From Planctomycetaceae bacterium (GTDB lineage: Bacteria; Planctomycetota; Planctomycetia; Planctomycetales; Planctomycetaceae), in NCBI GenBank assembly GCA_029259875.1, contig JAJDEK010000318.1, positions 1 through 14,123 of the forward strand: a DNA stretch of 14,123 nt, read 5' to 3'. The position numbers and the translations under genes were made by a program. The notes beneath the pieces were generated by a model. That model saw only the letters and a list, made by a program, of their open reading frames with translations, made no database searches and was not told the DNA's origin. Positions 1 to 7,720 of the stretch are shown piece by piece. The number at the start of each line of letters is the position of its first letter. The first letter of the stretch is position 1.

Positions 1-311
1 CGAAGGTCCCACAAGGCTAAATCAACACCACTCATGGCCATCACCGCAATTCCCTTGCGACCGAAAGCCAAAGTTGCTTGATACATTTCATTCCAAAGTT
101 GCGGAATCTCTTCCGGGTTTCGATCGATTAGTAGATCTCGTAATACTGTTTTAACAACATGAATTCCCGCAAACCCTCCTCCACCGACTCCGTAGCCTGT
201 CAGTCCGGAATCAGTATCTATCGCCACAAGAATTTGCCCCAAGGTGGTCCGCCAGTCTGGAGGAGAGTCTTTACCTATAGGTTGTAACGCACGAACGTCT
301 GTGATTTTCAT
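1..311 (-). CDS. Enolase-superfamily (mandelate racemase/muconate lactonizing) enzyme, N-terminal part
   Basis: The gene runs off the left edge of the window, so only about the first 103 codons are present. My translation starts MKITDVRALQPIG and continues through ILVAIDTDSGLTGYGVGGGG to an MSGVDLALWDL segment. The 'v-I-tDsGltGyGvG' strand followed by 'a(m)SGvDlALWDl' is the capping-domain pattern of the mandelate racemase/muconate lactonizing enzyme branch of the enolase superfamily. These enzymes abstract a proton alpha to a carboxylate, typically on sugar acids. The barrel domain with the metal ligands and the catalytic Lys/His lies outside the window, so the substrate cannot be assigned. 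The ATG at 309-311 is the natural start because the encoded N-terminus matches the family start. No clear Shine-Dalgarno site precedes it. Confidence 0.8.
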   Translation of the reverse strand, partial: MKITDVRALQPIGKDSPPDWRTTLGQILVAIDTDSGLTGYGVGGGGFAGIHVVKTVLRDLLIDRNPEEIPQLWNEMYQATLAFGRKGIAVMAMSGVDLALWDL

Positions 312-463
312 GGAGATACTTTACATGCACAGGAAGAGAAAAGCAGTGAATGCTTTTAAATCAGACGTAAGAATTTTGTAATGTTATGAATCAGAGCCAG
401 GAGAAATCGAGATGATCAATCATATTCAAGTAAAGTGATGCTTCGACTCAAATCGGTAAGGAA

Positions 464-1840
464 TTAGTTACCTTCGGCGACTTTTTGGTTTGCAGGTTTT
501 ACTTGAACTGGGGCAACCCGGAAGTTTTTAGGGAGATTCTTTTTCAACCAGTCATCCATGGATTGAATGATATTAGCAGGAATTTTTGGAGTCGGCCCAG
601 GCTGAATTATAGTCGCAACTGGCTTAATGATTTGCTTATACGCACCATTGACAACTGTTTGATTCACTTGTTTTTTGGTCAAACCATTATTTTGATTAGC
701 GAATGCTGGTTTGAAAGCCAAATACACATTCCAAAAACAGCGTTTCCAGAAGCGGGCATTCGTATTGTTATTATACGCTGTTACCATTTTGCGGGTTAGA
801 TCTACGATTGAATATGTAATCAGTTTAATATCAGAATTTGCTTTGAGTGGTAATTTACCAAGATTATAGGCAGCCGCTGATCTGACTCTCCACGTACGTT
901 TTGGATCATTCATAGTTTCCAGTAAAGCATTAACAACAACGGGGCGGCGTGCCAGATTGTCTGTGATATTCATTGACCCCAAAGTATTGACCAAACTTCG
1001 CTGATACCAGGAATGTTCTTTTTGTGATTGCTGTAACTCTGGAATGATTGCTTCTACTATTTTGATTCGTAGAGCATTCGTGGGATCCCCCATTTTTCCA
1101 ATGCGGGCGAGACCATTGGCAGCGATGATTTTCACTTCAACGGGTTGTGTTTTTGAATTGATGACTTTAACCAGCGGTGCATAAGCCAGTGTGTAAGCAG
1201 TTTGTTTTACTTTCTTACGTCTATCTGCATCTTTAAGATCAAGTTGTGACAGAAGCACGACGGCACTAAAACGAACGAGACGGTGGTTCTTAAGTAGGTC
1301 TCCAGCTTGCTTTGTTAACTCAGCTAAGTAAAGTTCTCTGGCTTGGGTATTACCTGAGACGCGGCCGGAGAACTGAATGTCACGCAGGATATTTGACCGG
1401 AGTTTTTTAAGATCAGTTTTGTTTTCAGGCTTATGCGGATCCTGTTTCATTGTCATTAGATAAAGTTCGTAGCGGGCACCTTCAGCGATGAGCTTCTTGT
1501 CAGCATTGCCACTGATTTTTCCACTGCGAAGTAAATCGTCGAATTTTCTCAATTTTGTTTTGCGAAAGTTTACCGCCTCTTCAGGCGTCATCAGCTCATT
1601 GACTTTGTCAAGAGCTTGATTATCGGCAGCTTTATTTGGAGGAGCAGCCAGATTTGCCTTCGGTTGTTCAGCTACCGGTTGTTTAGGAGGTGCAGGTTGT
1701 TGGCCAAGAAGTAACGAGCTGGGTGATAAAAACAACCCAACTACCAGCAGAGAAATTCCTGTAGATCTGGCAATCAGTGTTCCAACTCGTGAAATGACCT
1801 GAGACGAGCATATGGATTGTCGCACGGAAAGTTCCTTCAT
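464..1840 (-). CDS. Secreted HEAT-like helical repeat protein, function unknown
   Basis: 458 residues. A long polar N-terminus of about 25 residues precedes a hydrophobic segment (about 28-46, GISLLVVGLFLSPSSLLLG), which reads as a signal peptide or anchor with the extended n-region common in planctomycetes. A Pro/Gln/Ala-rich linker follows (48-68). The rest looks helical. Segments near 188-202, 233-250, 279-291 and 303-332 (for example VRSAAAYNLGKLPL) fit degenerate HEAT/armadillo-like repeats, so a scaffold or binding role in the periplasm or cell envelope is the best guess. No catalytic motif was recognised. The ATG at 1840 is the first in frame and has no clear Shine-Dalgarno site. The gene sits downstream of a 638-nt AT-rich gap holding a possible promoter on its strand. 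HEAT assignment is an inference from helix pattern only. Confidence 0.75.
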   Translation of the reverse strand: MKELSVRQSICSSQVISRVGTLIARSTGISLLVVGLFLSPSSLLLGQQPAPPKQPVAEQPKANLAAPPNKAADNQALDKVNELMTPEEAVNFRKTKLRKFDDLLRSGKISGNADKKLIAEGARYELYLMTMKQDPHKPENKTDLKKLRSNILRDIQFSGRVSGNTQARELYLAELTKQAGDLLKNHRLVRFSAVVLLSQLDLKDADRRKKVKQTAYTLAYAPLVKVINSKTQPVEVKIIAANGLARIGKMGDPTNALRIKIVEAIIPELQQSQKEHSWYQRSLVNTLGSMNITDNLARRPVVVNALLETMNDPKRTWRVRSAAAYNLGKLPLKANSDIKLITYSIVDLTRKMVTAYNNNTNARFWKRCFWNVYLAFKPAFANQNNGLTKKQVNQTVVNGAYKQIIKPVATIIQPGPTPKIPANIIQSMDDWLKKNLPKNFRVAPVQVKPANQKVAEGN

Positions 1841-2152
1841 TCAACGTTCTGCTCGAACCCCGCTGCTTAATTAAAAGCTGGTAGGGCACTCTCGACTACA
1901 ATAGGGAGCTTTACATTCAAGAAAAAATAGTACACAAATAAGGCAAAAAACTCTATGGCAGCCGATTAGAATTCCTGTGATTAAATACCGACCACAAAAC
2001 TGTTTCCGAACGAAGCGGAATGAGGAGATGATATACTATAAATAATACGATAAACGTCAGTCAGTTACCAATTAAATATGCCAATTTATGTCAGCAGATA
2101 CAAGGAATTACTCCTGAATTCATATTTGATATAAGAAATTCTTTGATACTCT

Positions 2153-2213
2153 AGCGATAATTACGTAAGTCTGTCTTAATATTTCTCGATATTGGTTATC
2201 TTAAGTTATCGCT
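2153..2213. repeat. Nested inverted repeat (operator or stem-loop candidate)
   Basis: AGCGATAA at 2153-2160 is perfectly repeated in inverse as TTATCGCT at 2206-2213. Inside it are TAAG/CTTA (2166-2169 with 2200-2203) and AATAT/ATATT (2178-2182 with 2189-2193), so the 61-nt element could fold as one long interrupted hairpin. The DNA is AT-rich and an 8-bp inverted repeat at this distance is expected several times by chance in 14 kb. The nesting and the overlap with a possible promoter make it worth listing. Confidence 0.3.
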
Positions 2214-2232
2214 TTACCTTACGAACTGTCAA
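2205..2232 (-). promoter_or_regulatory. Possible sigma-70-type promoter, minus strand
   Basis: On the minus strand TTGACA (2232-2227) is followed after 16 nt by GATAAC (2210-2205). The -35 is perfect and the -10 matches four of six consensus positions. It points toward the secreted HEAT-like gene, but about 365 nt before its start codon, implying a long leader. The -10 lies within the right arm of the inverted repeat at 2153-2213. Confidence 0.3.
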
Positions 2233-2478
2233 GAATTATCTGAATCAACGGCTCGTTTTCACTTTAGAAGGACTTGTGGACGGTAGGCTCGGGCAAAGAA
2301 CTGTAAATGATTGATCGTGATAAATATGAAGTTCGAAGTTCCAGTAATCTGCTTTTGCGTAACAAATATGTTGACGGAATGTTCAGTTTGAGCTGAATCA
2401 TATATCCCTTTTGTAGGGGACAAACTACGTGTACGGGCATAGATGAAGTTGCTGGTTCCAAAGTAAAATGGATTTTTC

Positions 2479-3411
2479 ATGGCTGTATTATTTCAGAGTA
2501 AATCATTATTGCAGCATGAGACAGGAAATCATCCTGAATGTCCGGAACGTTTGAAAAGAGTTCGGGACCTTGTGTCATCAGAAAAAATAACAGATCTTTT
2601 GATACTCGAGAATCAAAGAAAAGCGACGAGCCAGGAGATTCTAAGAGTACATACTCCAGAATACTTGCAGAAGATCAAGCAATTCTGTGCTGAAGGAGGA
2701 GGCAGGATAGAGTCAGATACAGTTGTTTCTTTGCACTCTTATGAAGTCGCAATTCATGCAGCGGGCTGTGCCATTGAAGCGGTTAACCAAGTCATTGAGG
2801 GGCAGACACAACGGGCATTTTGTGCAATTCGACCGCCAGGACATCATGCGTTGACTGACCAAGCAATGGGTTTTTGTTTGTTGAACAATGTAGCTATCGC
2901 AGCGCGGCATGCTCTAGAACAACATCGTTTGAATCAGGTTCTCATCGTTGATTGGGATGTCCATCATGGGAATGGAACCCAGGATATTTTTTATGAGGAT
3001 GAGCGAGTTTGTTTCTTCTCGGTCCATCGAGATCCTTTTTATCCCGGTACCGGTGCGGCTGAAGAAACAGGAGTAGGAAAGGGGCTGGGCACAACTTGGA
3101 ACCTTCCCCTCGCTTTTGGGATTTCTCGGAATGATTATTCTTCTCGATTTGAGCGGATGTTAGTCGATGCCGCAAAGAGATGTCGTCCGGAGTTGATTCT
3201 GATCAGTGCTGGTTTTGACGCGCATCGTGAGGACCCGGTTGGATCACTGGGCTTAGAGAGCGATGATTTTGGAGCATTAACGCAGATCGTTTTAAATATC
3301 GCGAATGAATATTGTGAGGGAAGAGTAGTCAGTTTGCTGGAAGGAGGCTACAACCCCGAAAAATTGGCGGAGTCAGTTGTCAGTCACCTGACTGTATTAA
3401 GCGATGCATAA
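2479..3411 (+). CDS. Histone-deacetylase-family (AcuC/HDAC-like) zinc amidohydrolase
   Basis: 310 residues, the full length of a bacterial HDAC-fold deacetylase. Such enzymes remove acetyl groups from lysine side chains or acetylpolyamines, and some belong to acetoin-utilization loci. No signal peptide is present, so it should act in the cytoplasm. Hallmarks in order: RPPGHHA with the catalytic pair H122/H123; NNVAIAA (136-142); DWDVHHGNGT (158-167), giving metal ligands D160 and H162; YPGTG (188-192); SAGFDAH (243-249) with third metal ligand D247; and LEGGYN (287-292) with the transition-state tyrosine Y291. No key residue is missing. The ATG at 2479 fits the family N-terminus, and no Shine-Dalgarno site is visible. 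It ends 11 nt before the convergent stop of the terpene-cyclase-fold gene. Neighbours (no acs or acuAB genes) do not reveal a substrate. Confidence 0.93.
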   Translation: MAVLFQSKSLLQHETGNHPECPERLKRVRDLVSSEKITDLLILENQRKATSQEILRVHTPEYLQKIKQFCAEGGGRIESDTVVSLHSYEVAIHAAGCAIEAVNQVIEGQTQRAFCAIRPPGHHALTDQAMGFCLLNNVAIAARHALEQHRLNQVLIVDWDVHHGNGTQDIFYEDERVCFFSVHRDPFYPGTGAAEETGVGKGLGTTWNLPLAFGISRNDYSSRFERMLVDAAKRCRPELILISAGFDAHREDPVGSLGLESDDFGALTQIVLNIANEYCEGRVVSLLEGGYNPEKLAESVVSHLTVLSDA

Positions 3412-3422
3412 GGGGATAGAAA

Positions 3423-4451
3423 CTACTTTTGGTAAATCGGAAGGTAGCCGTTATCTAATTGAAGTATGGTCGCATTAATCGCAGTTGTATAAACTGGACC
3501 AACATGACCTTCCATCCATGCACCAGAGGCTGATTGTTTGCGTAAGATTTGTTGACCGATGTCCTTAATATACTTTTCCCAATCTTTTGCATCTCCTCGG
3601 TACATCACTTGAGCATAATAAAAATGCGCATAATGCCAGTGACCGAAGTAGCGATTTGCGCTACCGCCTGGCCAAATATTCTTTCGACTGTATTCTAACA
3701 TATTTTTCAGTTGATCAGAGTCATATTCACCGGCATTAAATAAGGCGGCACAAGCTGCTGCTGTAATGGCAGGTCTCGCGCCACCACCACGAATGCTATA
3801 TTGAACTCCGCCTTCCGAAGTAGTACAGTCGGCAATATACTTTTTGGCTCGGTCGATAATTTTTTTATCGACTGGGATCCCCGCGTTGCGGCAGGCTCGT
3901 AACCCTTGAACCTGTGTGATACACGTTGAGCCTTCGTCAAAATCATTTCCATCTTTTGCTGAAACATAACCCCAGCCGCCGCGGGTGGTTTGCGCACTAG
4001 CGCAGAATCCGACTGCTCTCGTCAGCGCCGTTTTCAATTCTTTACGACGCACTGAGTCTTCTTCTTCGCCATAAACCTGTGATAAAAAGACCATGGAATA
4101 ACCATGGCCATAAGTGTAATGATAGTCGTTCTTATAACCAATTAATCCATTTGGCTGGCTCATCTCAAGCAGATAATCTACCGCACTTTTGACATTTTTA
4201 GCATATTTCCCACGAGTTGTGGTAGAGCCTTCTGCCAAAAGTGCATTACCTGCTAGCGCAGTCATCGCAACACGGTACTGACCGCCATTTGCTTCCCAGT
4301 ATCCCTGTCGACGTTGTTCCCTCGCCAGATATTCTAAAGCATTGGAAATGGCTTTTTGAACTTTAGGATCTCGATTTTTAGCAGATACGAAATCCGCGCC
4401 AGGCAGGCTTAGCCAACCGAACACGAGAAGAAAACTCAGAACTTTTCGCAT
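3423..4451 (-). CDS. Secreted prenyltransferase/squalene-cyclase-fold repeat protein
   Basis: 342 residues with a clear signal peptide (MRKVLSFLLVFGWLSL, probable cleavage after VSA near residue 24). The mature part shows alpha/alpha-toroid repeats of the terpene cyclase/prenyltransferase type: QGYWEANGG (49-57), GLIGY (102-106), GGWGYV (158-163), GGVQYS (214-219) and SGAWMEG (309-315), each followed by a helix with a small-residue 'T/S-x-A/L' pattern. A DFDEGST segment (170-176) lies where such repeats often carry acidic residues, but I cannot claim a cyclase active site. Families of exported proteins with this fold are frequent in planctomycetes, mostly with no known activity. The signal peptide argues against a cytosolic cyclase role. 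The start ATG is directly followed by the signal peptide. A ferredoxin gene lies 113 nt upstream on the same strand. Confidence 0.85.
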   Translation of the reverse strand: MRKVLSFLLVFGWLSLPGADFVSAKNRDPKVQKAISNALEYLAREQRRQGYWEANGGQYRVAMTALAGNALLAEGSTTTRGKYAKNVKSAVDYLLEMSQPNGLIGYKNDYHYTYGHGYSMVFLSQVYGEEEDSVRRKELKTALTRAVGFCASAQTTRGGWGYVSAKDGNDFDEGSTCITQVQGLRACRNAGIPVDKKIIDRAKKYIADCTTSEGGVQYSIRGGGARPAITAAACAALFNAGEYDSDQLKNMLEYSRKNIWPGGSANRYFGHWHYAHFYYAQVMYRGDAKDWEKYIKDIGQQILRKQSASGAWMEGHVGPVYTTAINATILQLDNGYLPIYQK

Positions 4452-4555
4452 GAGGTTCTCACTCTCTCAAAAAAGATCAATACTTGAAAAATATCAAGAA
4501 TTGATTTGAAGAAGTTCTGAATTGTGAGCAGTCATTACTAAGTATCAGAAATCTT

Positions 4556-4571
4556 CAAGTAATTTTACTTG
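4556..4571. repeat. Short near-perfect palindrome at the ferredoxin stop codon
   Basis: CAAGTAA and TTACTTG (4556-4562 and 4565-4571) form a 7-bp inverted repeat with a 2-nt centre, overlapping the stop codon of the ferredoxin gene. There is no adjacent T-run on either strand, so it does not qualify as an intrinsic terminator. The loop is too short for a stable hairpin, and a protein-binding site or chance are the alternatives. Confidence 0.25.
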
Positions 4572-4924
4572 TCAGTCCATTCAACGGGCTGTGGTTCAAG
4601 TTCGTCTTTAGGCCTGCCTCCGGCATCGGCTCGGCCACTTCCTTCCAGACGGCTGATAGCGCGGACAGTCATATCCTGATCGCAAAGAATTTGGCAGCTC
4701 AACCGGCAATTAGATACTTCTCGAGCTTCAAGTGTATTTTTCTCTGCTACGGTCATTTGACTCGGTTCACCTTCAACGAACTCAACACGACATGTCGTAC
4801 AGCGACTCGCTCCGCCACAAGCATGTAGTTGATCAATGTGAGCATCATCGGTTAAGGCCAGTACGAGCCGCTTGCCTGCTTCCACATCGAATTCTCCTAC
4901 ATTTTCAACAGTCAGTTTAGGCAT
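4565..4924 (-). CDS. [2Fe-2S] ferredoxin
   Basis: 119 residues. The N-terminal 90 or so form a plant/adrenodoxin-type 2Fe-2S domain with ligands C36, C42 and C45 (ACGGASRCTTC) and C77 in CRLSCQ. C73 and C81 are extra cysteines beside the fourth ligand. The spacing C-x5-C-x2-C is that of the adrenodoxin/ISC type. The protein should be a soluble one-electron carrier in the cytoplasm. The tail after about residue 95 (Gly/Asp/Pro/Glu-rich, ending EWTDK) is not part of the fold. The start is supported by a GAGG-like Shine-Dalgarno site about six nt before the ATG. No isc/suf genes or dedicated reductase lie nearby, so the redox partner is unknown. It is transcribed in the same direction as the stress-protein gene 121 nt upstream, probably separately. 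Confidence 0.92.
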   Translation of the reverse strand: MPKLTVENVGEFDVEAGKRLVLALTDDAHIDQLHACGGASRCTTCRVEFVEGEPSQMTVAEKNTLEAREVSNCRLSCQILCDQDMTVRAISRLEGSGRADAGGRPKDELEPQPVEWTDK

Positions 4925-5045
4925 TGTTCCCTCAAATTTAAGTTCAGATAAAGGTATAAAAAATCCTGAATCGAGATATATTCTTTATATCAACGATTCC
5001 TTAATATTGTATACGTCAATTATTGTAGTAGCTATGTCAAATTAT

Positions 5046-5516
5046 TTAAGTCGGCATCACAAATTCACGTTCTGGATGAGAAACCGTTAGTACAGGACAA
5101 GGAGCTTTTCGAACTACTTTTTCTGCAACACTTCCCAGCAGCATATGTTTGATACCGGTTCGACCATGCGTTCCAATGACAATTAAGTCGATTTCTGCTT
5201 TATTGGCATAGCGTATGATTTCCAGAAATGCAGGTCCCACTCGAACTTCACGTACGACCTTGAGTTCCTCAATTCCAGGCAAATTGGGCATCTCTTCCAA
5301 TTGTTTTTTTGCTAAATGCTGCATGTCAGCAACCAGATCATTCATGGATGTCCCCATCATGTTTGGTTCAGGGAACATGGCAACAGCATCTTGAACGACA
5401 TTTAGCAGATGTAACTCAGCGTCAAATCGTTTCGCAAACTCACAACCATAAATCAGAGCTTGTTCGCCAAATTCACTGAAATCGGTAGGGATGAGTACTT
5501 TTTTGATATTTATCAT
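5046..5516 (-). CDS. Universal stress protein (UspA family)
   Basis: 156 residues, the normal length of a single-domain Usp. It begins with the typical KKVLIPTDFSE strand (6-15) and carries the nucleotide-binding signature G-2x-G-9x-G-S at G115, G118, G128 and S129 (GTHGRTG ... LLGSVAEKVVRKAPCPVLTV). This places it with the ATP-binding (MJ0577-like) branch rather than the non-binding UspA branch. Members help survival under starvation, low oxygen or other stress through unclear mechanisms. A good Shine-Dalgarno site (GGAG, 7 nt before the ATG) supports the start. The gene is divergent from the putative lipoprotein gene across a 497-nt gap. Confidence 0.94.
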   Translation of the reverse strand: MINIKKVLIPTDFSEFGEQALIYGCEFAKRFDAELHLLNVVQDAVAMFPEPNMMGTSMNDLVADMQHLAKKQLEEMPNLPGIEELKVVREVRVGPAFLEIIRYANKAEIDLIVIGTHGRTGIKHMLLGSVAEKVVRKAPCPVLTVSHPEREFVMPT

Positions 5517-6013
5517 GGGTTCACTCCAGACTCTTAAAACGATGCAAAATCTGTCTCTCTTTATTGTAGTAATAATCAGATCTTATTCCGATTCTTTGAT
5601 ACCTGACTTATCCAACTATTATCAAGATATCTAGATCTGTGTTCCGCTGGTGAATATTACAAAAAGGAATAATCGGTAAATTTTAACTGATTCCTGTTTT
5701 GAGAAAAATCTTCAAAGCTGTTTTTTTAGTGATTTTCCACACCATGTGAGCAGCTACAAATACTACGACCGTTAGAGAACGAAAAACAGAATTATCAATC
5801 ACGACACTTGCATTTATGAGAAATCGTTTTAGCAAGAATAAACGGATGGTTGTTGAACTTATTCTAACTGATTCATCGCTTTCATATATTACAGAGCGGC
5901 GGAATTGACCGATTTTTATTCCGTGTGACATACCACATTTTAATACTTTGTCAAATTTAAAAGTGGTATTTTATGACGGTGCCAAGTGCACGACACGGAA
6001 ATAGGAAATCAAA
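5517..6013. other. AT-rich divergent intergenic region
   Basis: About 500 nt lie between the stress-protein gene (minus) and the lipoprotein gene (plus). A stretch at 5683-5931 is open for 82 codons on the minus strand, but its translation shows no domain pattern and I treat it as non-coding. The one clear structure is the inverted repeat at 5930-5969. No RNA gene was recognised. Confidence 0.55.
5930..5969. promoter_or_regulatory. 13-bp inverted repeat upstream of the lipoprotein gene (operator candidate)
   Basis: ATACCAC-a-TTTTAA (5930-5943) is mirrored by TTAAAAGTGGTAT (5957-5969), giving 13 base pairs with a single bulged A and a 13-nt centre. It ends 44 nt before the ATG at 6014, where an operator or leader hairpin would sit. 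No long T-run follows on either strand, so it is not a standard terminator. A TTGACC hexamer (5905-5910) lies about 20 nt before its left arm, but no good -10 is paired with it. Confidence 0.4.
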
Positions 6014-7057
6014 ATGTCTATGCCATATTCAAAAATTGTCTCGTTAATTGCCTGCTTGCTTACATTCACGGGAATCTATGGCTGTCAGTATGCTCAACAA
6101 AAAGTATATCAACAAGCTGCTAATGCTAGTGTTGATCACGATGCATTTCCCTATAGTGAATCAATCTCATCGCCTTCACGTTATGAATTTCCTCCTGAAC
6201 CTGCTCCTGCACCGGTAGAAAATAACTTTCCGCCGCCAGCTCCACCGAGTTTGCTTCTGCCAAGCCCTGAAAACGACAGTAACGAAAACGTTTCATGGAT
6301 TCGTAAAATCTCGCAGCAATTTGTATCCAGCGAAAAATCGGTTCCTTCAGAGCAAATGAGTGAATCTGAAGAACCTGCTCAGAAATACTTGGGTTTGGTT
6401 CCCCATCATTCGCCTGTTTCTCAGAAAATGAAACAGATGAATGGCAAGGTCAAAAATTTCTATAGTAAAATGAAGTCAAAAATGAAATCGCCTCAGTGGA
6501 TTAGAAACGTTTCTGATAATCAAGAAATAGTTCAAGAAGCAGAGATGATGCAGGATGGTCTTTCCTGTGTCGAATCCACACCGCTATTTCAAGAAATGCC
6601 ACTGAAACCTGAAACAAATCACCTACAGCCAATTCCTGTGCTTCCAGAGCCTGAAGTGGATAAACAGAATCTCCCACGGTTACCTCCTCCCGGAGAAACA
6701 ACATATTGGGAAAATTCTTGGAAGGTATCAGCAACTCTTGAGCAACAGCCAGTCAAGAATTATTCGACCTTAGAAGATGAAATCGAATGGTGGCCATATT
6801 CTAAGCAGAAAATGCAACAAGCGGCTCAAGCTAAGAATTTCAAGGTTGCAACGCCTGTTTCTACTCCTCGTTATTTGGAGAATCAGGAAGAATTGAAGCC
6901 ATCAGGTGAATCGACAGTTCCTGCCATGTTATCGCAAGAACAACCAACTCCTATTCAAAAAATCAGTCTGCAAAGAATGAAAGAGATTCAAATACCCAAA
7001 GTTATGGAAACATCGGAAGATTCACCAATTCTGATTACCCCCAGAAAAAGCTATTAA
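6014..7057 (+). CDS. Proline-rich putative lipoprotein, function unknown
   Basis: 347 residues. The N-terminus has a short basic start, a hydrophobic core (8-19) and GIYGC with cysteine at residue 24, so lipid attachment there is likely although tyrosine at -2 is atypical for a lipobox. After it come a Pro/Ala-rich stretch (58-85), a lysine- and methionine-rich basic segment (about 137-160) and further low-complexity Pro/Glu/Gln/Ser-rich sequence to the end. No folded domain or enzymatic motif was recognised. It looks like a largely disordered envelope protein. An AGGA Shine-Dalgarno site lies about 8 nt before the ATG, and ATG at residue 3 is an alternative. It converges on yidD with only 12 nt between stop codons. 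Confidence 0.7.
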   Translation: MSMPYSKIVSLIACLLTFTGIYGCQYAQQKVYQQAANASVDHDAFPYSESISSPSRYEFPPEPAPAPVENNFPPPAPPSLLLPSPENDSNENVSWIRKISQQFVSSEKSVPSEQMSESEEPAQKYLGLVPHHSPVSQKMKQMNGKVKNFYSKMKSKMKSPQWIRNVSDNQEIVQEAEMMQDGLSCVESTPLFQEMPLKPETNHLQPIPVLPEPEVDKQNLPRLPPPGETTYWENSWKVSATLEQQPVKNYSTLEDEIEWWPYSKQKMQQAAQAKNFKVATPVSTPRYLENQEELKPSGESTVPAMLSQEQPTPIQKISLQRMKEIQIPKVMETSEDSPILITPRKSY

Positions 7058-7069
7058 ACCAGAAGAGGC

Positions 7070-7321
7070 TTACGGAGGATCGTATCCACCCGGATGAAAG
7101 GGATGGCAGCGGCAAATACGTAAGATGCCTTTAAGAGCTCCTTTAACGGCTCCATATTTCTTAACTGCTTGAATGAAATAGGCACTACAAGTTGGGTGAA
7201 ATCGACATTGTCCACCAATGAGATGACTTAATGTCATCTGATAGAGCCGAACCAAACCGATCAGAATCATGCTGGGGATCTGATAGAGGAAGCGGGCGAT
7301 TTGCAAAGCAATCTGTTTCAT
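7070..7321 (-). CDS. yidD: Membrane protein insertion efficiency factor YidD
   Basis: 83 residues, matching the family length. An amphipathic/hydrophobic N-terminus (1-34, including [14 protein letters not shown]) leads into the conserved core [10 protein letters not shown] (39-48), the [25 protein letters not shown] helix ending in C70 and C72, and the terminal [10 protein letters not shown]. The four cysteines are C39, C45, C70 and C72. YidD is a small inner-membrane-associated protein that assists the YidC insertase during insertion of membrane proteins. Its ATG overlaps the rnpA stop codon (ATGA, 7318-7321), so the two are translationally coupled. The rnpA-yidD order is the usual one in bacteria. 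Confidence 0.96.
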   Translation of the reverse strand: MKQIALQIARFLYQIPSMILIGLVRLYQMTLSHLIGGQCRFHPTCSAYFIQAVKKYGAVKGALKGILRICRCHPFHPGGYDPP

Positions 7322-7683
7322 CCGCTTTGCTTATGCTCCAGTCGTCGAGAAAGTTTCTGCGAGAGTTGTTTCAGTGAGTGTTGATACTGTTTCAAATCTG
7401 CCTCAACCTCGGGACGTGGGATGACAACCAAGTCTAACCCTCGGGGAAGTTGGTATTGTACTAGTCGAAAAGCTTCCCGAATGATTCTTTTTTTTCTGGC
7501 GCGCTTGATTGCGTTTCCATTTTTTTTGGAAACACTGACTCCCAATCGACTTCGTTCCAGATGATTTGTGATTGCAAACAATAACAAATGTTTATCGCCG
7601 GCTCTCTGTTTTGCTGAGTAAACCTCTGCAAAATCCTGTTTGCTGCGAATTCTATTTGTTCGCGGAAATTCGAATTGATTCAC
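7318..7683 (-). CDS. rnpA: Ribonuclease P protein component
   Basis: The protein subunit of RNase P, which binds the catalytic RNA and precursor-tRNA leader during 5' end maturation. The [17 protein letters not shown] start, [20 protein letters not shown] and RIIREAFR segment (the RNR motif), and the DLVVIPRP strand are diagnostic. I place the start at the GTG 7681-7683: it gives 121 residues, the usual size, it follows GGGAGG at 7695-7700, and it avoids overlap with the upstream gene. The alternative ATG at 7756-7758 gives 146 residues with an atypical basic N-terminal extension, no Shine-Dalgarno site and a 38-nt overlap. The RNR motif here reads [10 protein letters not shown], with Ala where Asn is common. 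It overlaps yidD by 4 nt. No rpmH (ribosomal protein L34) precedes it, unlike the common dnaA-rpmH-rnpA-yidD order. Confidence 0.93.
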   Translation of the reverse strand: MNQFEFPRTNRIRSKQDFAEVYSAKQRAGDKHLLLFAITNHLERSRLGVSVSKKNGNAIKRARKKRIIREAFRLVQYQLPRGLDLVVIPRPEVEADLKQYQHSLKQLSQKLSRRLEHKQSG

Positions 7684-7720
7684 AGAGAACTTTGCCTCCC
7701 AGACTAGTGGTCTGCCCCGT

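Larger units (their letters stand above)
1841..2478. other. AT-rich intergenic region between divergent genes
   Basis: This 638-nt gap separates the secreted HEAT-like gene (minus) from the deacetylase gene (plus), so both promoters should lie here. I find no tRNA or other recognisable RNA and no convincing gene. The contents I can point to are the nested inverted repeat at 2153-2213 and a possible minus-strand promoter overlapping its right arm. Short minus-strand reading frames near 2260-2480 would begin on top of the deacetylase start codon and look spurious. Confidence 0.6.

Noticed and set aside
2259..2480. Minus-strand open frames of 65-73 codons, one with GTSNFI appearing twice in its translation.
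   Set aside because: They start on top of the deacetylase start codon, leave no room for a promoter, have no Shine-Dalgarno site and show no domain pattern. The duplicated motif reflects a short imperfect DNA repeat and could be chance.
3371..3393. CAGTC-ACCT-GACTG hairpin near the end of the deacetylase gene as a bidirectional terminator.
   Set aside because: It is inside the coding sequence, has a short 5-bp stem and no T-run follows.
4960..5045. TTGACA and TATACAAT on the minus strand before the ferredoxin gene.
   Set aside because: The spacing is 21 nt or more, too long for a normal sigma-70 promoter, and alternative pairings match the consensus poorly.
5683..5931. 82-codon minus-strand open frame with a hydrophobic middle.
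   Set aside because: It lies in AT-rich DNA between divergent genes, has no ribosome binding site and its translation resembles no protein pattern. Its start overlaps the inverted repeat region.
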